Positions 35,489 to 42,888 of a stretch of 64,000 bases of DNA are shown here, one piece after another (the first letter of the stretch is position 1; each line of letters opens with the position of its first letter). The DNA comes from Pseudodesulfovibrio sp. GTDB lineage: Bacteria; Desulfobacterota; Desulfovibrionia; Desulfovibrionales; Desulfovibrionaceae. The stretch spans positions 1 through 64,000 of the forward strand of contig JAEINO010000004.1 in assembly GCA_016342345.1 (NCBI GenBank), read 5' to 3'. The translations under genes and the position numbers were made by a program. The notes under the pieces were generated by a model that saw nothing but the letters and a program-made list of their open reading frames with translations, did no database searches and had not been told where the DNA came from.

Positions 35489-35983
35489 TTAATCTGGATT
35501 ATAATACGGATTAATAAAACACGTGATCAAACCAGAATAGTCGTTAAAAAATGTCATAGGGGAGAGAACTACCAGTTCCAAGGTTAGATCCTTTTCAGCT
35601 CCGGGAAGAGGGAGATCGAATATGAGGATATCTACAGATGAAGTGTTGTTGGTGAAGGTAGTGTTTTCCCGAATCGGAGGAATAGTCATTCCCTCTTTAA
35701 GGACATGCCCTTTTGATATAAAACGATATTTTATTTGACCATTATCCTTCTTCAACGAGTCCAGAGCATACCGATCAGGTACTGAAAGTGCCAGGCCATA
35801 GCTGGTATTGTATTTGAACTGGATTGGTATGATTATTGATTCTCCTTTTTTTGTAACATCAAACGGAGCACAATATATTTTTTCATAAAAGTGTTCATAC
35901 AGGAAAAAGGCCTGAAACCAATTACTGTTGAAAAGCACAAAAGCTCCAACCAATAGTATCCCGATAAGAGTCAAGTATTTCAT
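35489..35983 (-). CDS. Membrane-anchored immunity-like protein (paralog 1, next to the Rhs gene)
   Basis: A 164-residue family member directly downstream of the Rhs gene (45 bases after its stop) and so the likely partner of that tip. Anchor helix LTLIGILLVGAFVLFNS, then FYEKIYCAPFDVTKKGESII, FKYNTSYGLALSVPD, GQIKYRFISKG, LIFDLPLPG, SPMTFFNDYSGLITCFINP. It shares the PxT, YxGxIxC and FDLP motifs with the other copies. AAAGGTGAG lies just before the ATG, and a 9-bp hairpin (35996-36020) separates it from the Rhs stop. Confidence 0.72.
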   Translation of the reverse strand: MKYLTLIGILLVGAFVLFNSNWFQAFFLYEHFYEKIYCAPFDVTKKGESIIIPIQFKYNTSYGLALSVPDRYALDSLKKDNGQIKYRFISKGHVLKEGMTIPPIRENTTFTNNTSSVDILIFDLPLPGAEKDLTLELVVLSPMTFFNDYSGLITCFINPYYNPD

Positions 35984-36027
35984 TACTCACCTTTTACCGA
36001 GAGGTATGGAACCCCTCGGTTTTACGG

Positions 36028-37259
36028 TTATCGCATTTTATCGCCGCGCCATAGGAGTTGATAACGTTTTCGCAATTTGTCTGTATAATCTTGGCAGTTG
36101 TTCTGTTTTCCGCCAATTCCCCATAGTCTGTATTGACCGGGATCAATGCTATTTTGAGAACGTTTCATGCGTTTGTCATCATATTGTTTTTCTTCAATTT
36201 TGTAGTCTTTGGATTTTTGGTCGCGTTTAGGCCCATCTTTAAAAAAACCAATATTATTCCCGGTGCCATCCTCATAAAATCCATGTTCATGGGCAAGTTC
36301 AATGTTCAGCTTGTCACTAAGAGGGTTGTCAGACAACAGGCCGAGAAGTGGCAATCCACCCAGCCCTCTTTTCCCAAATCTGAACAGCCCCAACGGGTCC
36401 ACCCCGTTTACCGGGTCATCCAGACAATACCCGTACCAGTCCGAATCACCGCCTTTGTCGCCAAGGGGGTCTGGTGCGGTCCACCGACCAGTGAAGGTGT
36501 CATAATCCCTCCAGCCGAAGCGGACGAAACCCAGGTCCCGGTCGTGCAAGCCTCCGGCAAAGCCGATGGGGATTCGCAGGTCCGGGTTGGTATCTTTGAT
36601 GATACCGCCGAAAGGATCATACAGGATTTCCTTTATCACGTTGCCACTGGTGTCGGCAACTACGCGAAGGCTGCCTGCCTGATCGTGGAAAAGACATGTT
36701 GTCGCGCCATCATCGCGGCGCATGGCATAGGGCGTGCGGGCTTCGTCCTTGTATCCGAATTCATACGCGTTTTTGCCATCATGGAATGCTGCAAGGCGCA
36801 CGAAGTCGAGCCATTCGTACGCTTCCACTCTCTGGCCGTTGAGGTGCTTTGCCTTGCGCTGGCCATTTTCGTCGTGGGAGTATGTGAATGTGCGGTTCGC
36901 GTCCTCGATTTCCATACCGAGTAGCCGATAGTCCGGGGCATACTTGTAGAGTGTGTATCTTCCCTTGGAATTCCAAATAGTCCTGAATCCGTTCTTGTCG
37001 TGGGTGTAGGTGTTGTTTCCCGCTGACATGAGCCGGTTTTTCAGAGAGTACTTGTAGTTCAGTGATGCGTGTTCGTTACGTCTGGGGAAGTAATCCTGAA
37101 CACGACGCCCTTCGCGGTCATAGGCGCAGCGGCAGATCAGCCTGCCGTCCAGGTGCGCCTCGGTCAGTCGGCCTTCATGGTCGTAGGAGTACTTCCAATT
37201 CACGGATTTGCCGCTTACGGTTTCGGTTTTTCCGATAATGCGACCATTCTGGTCGTGCC
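36028..37259 (-). pseudogene. 5'-truncated Rhs protein with C-terminal toxin tip
   Basis: About 410 codons of an Rhs protein remain. YD-repeat segments are visible (YSYDHEGRLTEAHLDGRLIC, YTHDKNGFRTIWNSKG), then the Rhs core end: YDTFTGRWTAPDPLGDKGG, DDPVNGVDPLGLF. The tip (about 110 residues) contains ELAHEHGFYEDGTGNNIGFF and GGKQNNCQDYTDKLRKRY; the His-then-Cys order recalls permuted NlpC/P60-type hydrolases, which cleave peptidoglycan peptides. The open frame is cut at 37260 by a dispersed hairpin repeat, so the secretion and shell parts are gone and no start or delivery domain is left. It may be silent or serve as a recombination donor. Confidence 0.8.
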
Positions 37260-37419
37260 TTAGGGAAGCACTGCATACTTGTCCGCTGGCTTCGTTGCTT
37301 TAAAAACCTCAAATCCTAGCGTACAGGAAGTACGCGTCGGCCTTGATGTTTTCTTGCGCCTTGCCAGCGAATAATTCTACAGCACTTCCTGAAAATTGAA
37401 TTAATCAGTACTTCCTTAG
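37260..37419. repeat. Dispersed hairpin repeat (type B) interrupting the Rhs gene
   Basis: This is nearly the same element as at 17784 and, reversed, at 55857: one end GGGAAGCACTGCATACTTG, core TGGCTTCGTTGC and centre CTAGCGTACAGGAAGTACGC, other end GAATTAATCAGTACTTCC. On one side is the broken Rhs frame; on the other, a strong AGGAGG and ATG (37443) open a frame MNIPYKDQ that runs into the element. The element therefore interrupts coding sequence on both sides. Confidence 0.85.
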
Positions 37420-37931
37420 TTGGTCTTTGTAGGGAATATTCATTTGCCCTCCTTTTCTTGTTTCTGAAAAGGGGCGGACCCAATGCCCGCCCCTAACCGG
37501 GTGCATGCTCCTGAAGCCGTTCTCCGGGAACCGCAACGAGCATACCCCCGGTTTTCGAACCGGGACGAAAACGGGCGTCAGAGGGATGAAAAGGACTGAA
37601 AAAGGGGCAAGAAAGACTCTTGACACGGTTTTGAGGGATACACGCAAAGCGCGCCCGGTTGCGATTGGACACGCAATCAAACATCTGTGCCGCTCACGGG
37701 TTTTTCAGACCATTTACCGTCAAAAGGTGTTTGCCTGCGCGGAGGCCTGCCGTTCACCGGGTTAAAACAAACCGTTCACCTAAAAAAGAACGCGGTTGCA
37801 TTTTTCTTTCTATAAATGATAGCAAGGCTGTCGCGACTCTGTTCCCGATGGGCATGAAAATTTCAAGACGGTTGCGGCCCGCCTTTGGTGGAGACCAATG
37901 AGAGATTAACGGTTAGTTCTAGGAGAATTAC
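37420..37931. other. Leader region with a conserved upstream element
   Basis: No intact gene. From 37443 downward (minus) an AGGAGG and ATG begin a frame cut after about eight codons. Just upstream is a hairpin at about 37469-37494 (AGGGGCGG / CCGCCCCT). The stretch 37541-37640 resembles the leaders at about 56685-56768 and 58972-59055 (shared GTCAGA, ACTGAAA, GGGCAA and TTGACA with TTTGAGG blocks), suggesting a common promoter or regulatory region on the minus strand. The last 60 bases before 37932 should carry the acs promoter. Confidence 0.5.
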
Positions 37932-39914
37932 ATGAACGATGACAAGAAAATCCAGAGCATGCAAAGGGATGGTCAGATCTTCCAGCCCGATACGTCCATG
38001 CAACCCCAGGCCTGGATCAGGAACATGGATGATTACGAGGCCACCAATCAGAAGGCTCTTGATGATCCGGAAGGGTATTGGGGCGACCGGGCCAAGGAAC
38101 TTGTCACCTGGTTTTCCGATTTCGATTCCGTGCTTGAAGCCGACTACGACAAGCCTGAATTCAAGTGGTATTCCGGAGGCAAGACCAATGTTTCCTACAA
38201 TTGCCTGGATAGGCATCTGATCGATGGTCGTCGCAACAAGGCCGCACTCATCTGGCAGGGCGAGCCGGAAGAGGATGTGAAGGTCTATACCTACCAGATG
38301 CTTCATACCGAGGTCTGTCGTTTTGCCAATGTCCTGAAGAAGAAAGGCGTTAAGCGCGGTGATCGTGTGGCCCTGTACATGCCCATGATTCCCGAACTGG
38401 CCATTGCCATGCTTGCCTGTACCCGTCTTGGCGCATTGCATTCCATCGTTTTTGCCGGATTCTCCGCTGTTGCTCTCCAGTCCCGTATCGAAGACTGTCA
38501 GGCCACGGTGCTGGTCACTGCCGATGCCGTGCTGCGTGCTGGCAAGACCATTCCGCTCAAGCCCAATGCGGACGAGGCCCTGAAAGACTGCCCCACTATC
38601 GAGCAGTGTGTCGTGGTCCGGCGTGGTGGCAACGAGATCACCATGGTCGAAGGGCGCGATTGCTGGTGGCATGATGAAGTTTCTGCCGATGATATTTCCT
38701 CTGAGTGTGCCTACGAAGAGATGGACTCCGAAGATCCGTTGTTTATCCTGTATACCTCCGGTTCCACGGGCAAGCCCAAGGGCGTGCTGCACACCACCGG
38801 TGGCTATCTGACCTACGCCGCACATACCACCCAATGCGTCTTTGACATCAAGGATGACGATGTCTATTGGTGCACGGCCGATATCGGCTGGATCACCGGC
38901 CATACCTATATCGTGTACGGGCCGCTGACTCTTGGTGCCACTTCCGTCATGTTCGAGGGTGTGCCCAGCTATCCGAAGCCGGATCGTTTCTGGCAGATGG
39001 TCGATAAATTCAAGATCAATATTTTCTACACCGCGCCTACGGTCATTCGTGCTCTTATGCGTGAAGGTGATGACTGGACAAAGAATTACGACCTTGGTTC
39101 CCTGCGTGTCCTTGGTTCCGTTGGCGAGCCTATCAATCCCGAAGCCTGGCTCTGGTATCACAACAATATCGGCGGCGGAAAACTGCCTATCGTGGACACC
39201 TGGTGGCAAACAGAGACAGGCGGCATCATGATTTCCGCCATGCCCTATGCCACCCCGCTCAAACCCGGCTCCGCCACCCGTGCGCTGCCCGGTATTTCTG
39301 CCAAGATCGTTCGCCGCGATGGCACCCAGGCTGATGCCAATGAAGGCGGACACCTGATTATCGACAAGCCGTGGCCCGGTATGCTTCGGAGCGTCTGGGG
39401 CGATTCGGAACGGTACAAATCCACCTACTTTGCCGGATTCCCCGGTGCCTACGAAGCCGGTGACGGTGCTCGTGTGGATGATGACGGGTATTTTTGGATC
39501 ATGGGTCGCCTGGATGACGTCATCAACGTGTCCGGCCATCGCATGGGCACTGCTGAAATCGAGTCCGCACTCGTGGCTCACGCTGATGTGGCCGAAGCTG
39601 CCGTGGTGGGCATGCCGCACGACATCAAGGGCGAGACTATCTACGCCTACGTCACCCTCAAGTCCGGCATTGAAGCATCCGACGACATGGTAAAGGAACT
39701 CAAGATATGGGTTCGCAAGGAAATTGGCCCTATTGCCACTCCTGAATTCATCCAGTTTGCCGATGGCTTGCCCAAGACCCGTTCCGGCAAGATTATGCGC
39801 CGTGTATTACGCAAGATCGTCGAAGGGTCCAACGAGTTCGGCGATACGTCCACCCTGGCCGATCCCGGTGTTGTCACCGATCTGGTTGAAGGCAACAAGG
39901 ATCTCATCAGCTAG
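37932..39914 (+). CDS. acs: Acetyl-CoA synthetase
   Basis: A 660-residue AMP-forming acetate:CoA ligase. Diagnostic segments are the acyl-AMP P-loop YTSGSTGKPKGVLHTTGGYL, the TADIGWITGHTYIVYGPL region, DTWWQTETGGIMIS, DGYFWIMGRLDDVINVSGHR with the catalytic Asp and Arg, and the C-terminal PKTRSGKIMRRVLRKI with the adenylation Lys, which is the target of Pat-type acetylation. AGGAG sits before the ATG and a terminator follows. The Pat-type enzyme at 28174 may control it, but it is not adjacent. Confidence 0.97.
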   Translation: MNDDKKIQSMQRDGQIFQPDTSMQPQAWIRNMDDYEATNQKALDDPEGYWGDRAKELVTWFSDFDSVLEADYDKPEFKWYSGGKTNVSYNCLDRHLIDGRRNKAALIWQGEPEEDVKVYTYQMLHTEVCRFANVLKKKGVKRGDRVALYMPMIPELAIAMLACTRLGALHSIVFAGFSAVALQSRIEDCQATVLVTADAVLRAGKTIPLKPNADEALKDCPTIEQCVVVRRGGNEITMVEGRDCWWHDEVSADDISSECAYEEMDSEDPLFILYTSGSTGKPKGVLHTTGGYLTYAAHTTQCVFDIKDDDVYWCTADIGWITGHTYIVYGPLTLGATSVMFEGVPSYPKPDRFWQMVDKFKINIFYTAPTVIRALMREGDDWTKNYDLGSLRVLGSVGEPINPEAWLWYHNNIGGGKLPIVDTWWQTETGGIMISAMPYATPLKPGSATRALPGISAKIVRRDGTQADANEGGHLIIDKPWPGMLRSVWGDSERYKSTYFAGFPGAYEAGDGARVDDDGYFWIMGRLDDVINVSGHRMGTAEIESALVAHADVAEAAVVGMPHDIKGETIYAYVTLKSGIEASDDMVKELKIWVRKEIGPIATPEFIQFADGLPKTRSGKIMRRVLRKIVEGSNEFGDTSTLADPGVVTDLVEGNKDLIS

Positions 39915-39940
39915 TCGTTGATTGAAGACTGAAAAAGATG

Positions 39941-39973
39941 AAGCCCCTGCATTGTAAGTGCAGGGGCTTTTCG
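39941..39973 (+). terminator. Rho-independent terminator after acs
   Basis: AAGCCCCTGCA and TGCAGGGGCTT pair closely around a short loop and are followed by TTCG. Placed 27 bases after the acs stop. Confidence 0.85.
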
Positions 39974-40052
39974 TTGGGTTTATCCGGCTCATCCGGGATG
40001 ATTTGCCCATGGTTTACATGGACAGGCAGACTCTGATAACTATTTCGACATA

Positions 40053-41318
40053 ATGAGTGAAGTGCCTCTCTTGCATTCCGACAGTCCTCTTCATCCGTCG
40101 ATCCGCCGCCGCTGGACTATCTTTGCCGTGGTCTCGTTTATCTACCTGCTCGTGTACTTCCATCGTCAGGCCCCGGCCGTGCTCGCCCTGGACCTGATGC
40201 GTGACCTGAAGCTCAAGGGCTCTTCCTTTGGGTTGTTAGGTGCGGCCTATTTTTTCCCCTACGCACTGCTTCAACTCGTGGCCGGTCCGGTCACCAAAAC
40301 GCTCGGCCCTCGCAGGACCCTTTGCATTTTCTTCGGACTAGCTGGCATTGGGGCGATCGGCTTCTCTTTAGCCACCGACCTGCCGATGGCTCTCGGATGT
40401 CGTTTTCTTGTCGGAGTGGGCGCGGCCATGGTATTGGTGCCCGTGCTTGAAATCGTGTCGGCTTGGTTCAGGCGGGAAGAGTTCACCACCATGGTCGGCC
40501 TGCTTATCGCCGTAGGTGGCCTCGGTGTATACGCCGGGACCGCTCCTCTTGGTCAACTCGATCATGTCCTTGGGTGGCGCGGCAGCTTCATGGTTGTTGG
40601 CGGGTTATCCCTGTGTCTTGTCGGCTGCGTCTGGCTCGTCGTGCGTGACCGGCCCCAGAGATCTGATCCCAAATGCCTGAAGCCTATCAAGGACCGTTCC
40701 GGTTGCGCCCTGACCTTGAAAGTGCTGTCCTCTTCCGCATTCTGGCCGCCGGTCATCTGGGCATTTCTGGCCCTGGGGGTGTTCATTTCCTTTGGTGGAC
40801 TCTGGGGAGGCCCCTGGCTCATGCACGTTTACGGGTTTGACAAGATTCAGACCGGCCACGTCTTGTCCATGCTCGCTCTGGGTATGATCCTTGGCGGGCC
40901 GCTTCTCGGTTTCCTTGCAGAGCGGGTTCTGAAATCCCGCAAGAAAGTGCTTGTTCTTGCCGCGTTAGGTCTGGTGGCGCTAACGGTCAGAACCGCTTTT
41001 GGCAATGCCATGACGCCGATTGGTCTTTTCGTTTGGTTTGGACTGTTGGGAATGACCACCATGGCCGCCGCGCCCCTGTCCCTGACCCTGGTCCGCAATG
41101 CCTTTGCGGATGATCTTGCCCCAACGGCCACCGGCCTTGCCAACTTCTTCTTTCTGACAGGGGGAGCTCTCATGCAACAAGCAGGAGGATGGCTCCTGGA
41201 AACACAGGGCCATACGGCCTTGACAGGCACATCAGAGCATTACGCTCCGCTTTTTCAGGCTTACTTCGCCTGCGCTGTTGCGGCCCTCGTGTCCGCATTG
41301 CTAACGCGGGAAGAATAA
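40053..41318 (+). CDS. MFS transporter
   Basis: A 421-residue membrane protein with about 12 hydrophobic segments. The first is preceded by RRRWTIFAVVSFIYLLVYF, followed by an FGLLGAAYFFPYALLQL segment and GPVTKTLGPRRTL, the family's loop 2-3 signature; a second-half counterpart is AERVLKSRKKVL. The VYFHRQAPAV region resembles the sugar-phosphate/anion:proton branch (UhpT/GlpT-like relatives), but the substrate cannot be called. No clear ribosome site precedes ATG 40053. Its stop is 3 bases from the stop of the convergent formyltransferase. Confidence 0.85.
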   Translation: MSEVPLLHSDSPLHPSIRRRWTIFAVVSFIYLLVYFHRQAPAVLALDLMRDLKLKGSSFGLLGAAYFFPYALLQLVAGPVTKTLGPRRTLCIFFGLAGIGAIGFSLATDLPMALGCRFLVGVGAAMVLVPVLEIVSAWFRREEFTTMVGLLIAVGGLGVYAGTAPLGQLDHVLGWRGSFMVVGGLSLCLVGCVWLVVRDRPQRSDPKCLKPIKDRSGCALTLKVLSSSAFWPPVIWAFLALGVFISFGGLWGGPWLMHVYGFDKIQTGHVLSMLALGMILGGPLLGFLAERVLKSRKKVLVLAALGLVALTVRTAFGNAMTPIGLFVWFGLLGMTTMAAAPLSLTLVRNAFADDLAPTATGLANFFFLTGGALMQQAGGWLLETQGHTALTGTSEHYAPLFQAYFACAVAALVSALLTREE

Positions 41319-41320
41319 CC

Positions 41321-42268
41321 TCAGACAGTATCCCTGACGCAGAGGGGAGAAAGGGACAGAAGAGTGCCCCGCTTCTCTGGGTCGATAGGCCGCATTAGGG
41401 CTTCCCTCTCAGGCAATGAAAAACAGGACTCGAGGTCTATGCGACTGATGGCGCAAGGGCGGTCGGACTCCCAGTTGCTACAGAGCCCCCGCACAAGTTC
41501 CGCTACCATGGTTTTGACCGGCATGAACGTTTTTTCGCCGATCAGGCGCACATCGTCTGTGCACTCTTCATCTGCGAGACGGACGTTGATGGACGGTGAA
41601 ACCCCGACCACCGGCCCGGTATCGATTTCCTCGCTTACTTGGTGGATGGAAACCCTCATGGTTTGTGCACGCCGCGCCACCAGATCTTCCCACGGGTCCG
41701 GTCCGGCCCCATATCCGTTTCGCAGGTCTGCGGGATGAACGTTGTAGATGCCGTAGTCTGGATACCGTATGATAGGGGCGTCTATGAGCTGTCCGAATCC
41801 CGCGACCACGATAGCTTCGGGCTTCCATTTGGCTAGTTGGGAACGGAACACATCGTTCTTTACCTCGCCGGTAAAGCAGGGCACACCGAAACGCAACGCC
41901 TCTTCCAGAATATGAAATTCGTAGATTTCCTGGCGATGCTTGCCGTAGTAATGCCAAAACCGTTTATGCTCCGATATCCTGGCGTTTGGATCAAGCGGGT
42001 CGTCGGTCACGAGTCCGACGATGTTCACCCTGTCCGGTCGCTTGCACTCCAACTCCCTGATCGCATTGAAAGCCAGCATGCCCAAGGTCCAACTACCGAT
42101 AACCAGAACTCTGAGTCCTTTGCCGGTTTTCTCAGGGTTCTCATCGGGAGCTGGAATTATGCTGTGGCCCCAACCGCATTTTGGCAGGGGGGAAATCTCC
42201 CTGCCCGGATTGTCGATCTTCAGCTTGGTCAACAAGTCTTTTTCGTAGTCCATGACGTCTTGCATCAT
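41321..42268 (-). CDS. Formyltransferase-domain protein
   Basis: A 315-residue protein. The N-terminal 45 residues are charged; the domain starts at LRVLVIGSWTLGMLAFNAI. It holds the folate-formyltransferase core: IVVAGFGQLIDAPIIRYPDY, then GIYNVHPADLRNGYGAGPDP, where the catalytic N-x-H/P lies, and VSIHQVSEEIDTGPVV. Relatives include methionyl-tRNA and GAR formyltransferases and sugar N-formyltransferases. The C-terminus is not the tRNA-binding kind. The ATG at 42268 overlaps the stop of an ISL3 remnant (ATGATGCAA), so the upstream context has been altered and the native start could be different. It could formylate an amino-sugar, but no sugar genes adjoin it. Confidence 0.75.
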   Translation of the reverse strand: MMQDVMDYEKDLLTKLKIDNPGREISPLPKCGWGHSIIPAPDENPEKTGKGLRVLVIGSWTLGMLAFNAIRELECKRPDRVNIVGLVTDDPLDPNARISEHKRFWHYYGKHRQEIYEFHILEEALRFGVPCFTGEVKNDVFRSQLAKWKPEAIVVAGFGQLIDAPIIRYPDYGIYNVHPADLRNGYGAGPDPWEDLVARRAQTMRVSIHQVSEEIDTGPVVGVSPSINVRLADEECTDDVRLIGEKTFMPVKTMVAELVRGLCSNWESDRPCAISRIDLESCFSLPEREALMRPIDPEKRGTLLSLSPLCVRDTV

Positions 42269-42682
42269 TTATTTTTACTCTCCTTTGAGCACTCGCTCGC
42301 CTTGGTCAAACGGTCTTGGATGCGGTTCTTAGCCTCGAGCAGATCGCCGACATCCAGCATGATCATCTTCTTGGACAACGTCAGGGCGTAACGCTCAAAC
42401 GCCTTGGTATACTCGCCTTGGCTCGGCTATTCCAATGTCGATTCACCGAACGGCTCCGTAATCACAACAACCAACTTGCTGCACTGGAATGACCATCCAT
42501 AATGGCTTGAAGCCGCTCGGAAGGATCTTTACCCATCGTTCTGAACGGGCCGCGTTTGATGACAGCAGACAAGTTTGTCTTTTGCTTGAATGGATAGAAT
42601 AACATAGCCTGCTACAAAGTCCATGACGACCGTAGTCATGGCAGTGCAAGCCAAGGGCGTGATAGATGAAGCTTGTGGACAT
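42265..42682 (-). pseudogene. Remnant of an ISL3-family transposase
   Basis: Two out-of-frame pieces of an ISL3-type transposase are readable on the minus strand. The first, from ATG 42682, begins MSTSFIYHALGL and keeps LPSGFKPLWMVIPVQQVGCC, resembling the zinc-finger N-terminal region. The second, near 42270-42430, reads YTKAFERYALTLSKKMIM and LDVGDLL, matching the helix ahead of the catalytic core. The DDE domain is absent and the fragment ends at the formyltransferase start. A frame break and stop lie between the pieces. Confidence 0.7.
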
Positions 42683-42738
42683 GGCGGATACTCCTTTCGA
42701 TTTTCTTTGATTGGATTATCGGTTGGAAGCCATGTCCC

Positions 42739-42768
42739 TTTATTTTGTCAAAAGTACGCTTGAGTCGG
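42739..42768. repeat. IS-end-like motif beside the ISL3 remnant
   Basis: ATTTTGTCAAAAGTACGCTTG followed by GTCGGATGA; the same motif with three changes is at about 27050-27080. It lies about 60 bases upstream of the transposase start, where an insertion-sequence end is expected. Confidence 0.45.
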
Positions 42769-42888
42769 ATGAATCAGAAAAAAAGCAAAGTATTCGCTGA
42801 ATTTATTTTTTGTGCATTTTCTACATAATGCCCTTGAGATGAGTAGTGGCAGGACGAGCGGATCAGGAGGTTTCGAGGGTGTTTCTGT

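Noticed and set aside
37493-37684. Small minus-strand frames in the leader region
   Set aside because: They are rich in Arg/Pro/Phe without any pattern, and the region aligns as non-coding leader with 56.7 and 59.0 kb.
37863-39620. 585-codon minus-strand frame over acs
   Set aside because: acs on the other strand carries all family motifs; the His/Gly/Ile-rich minus frame is its shadow.
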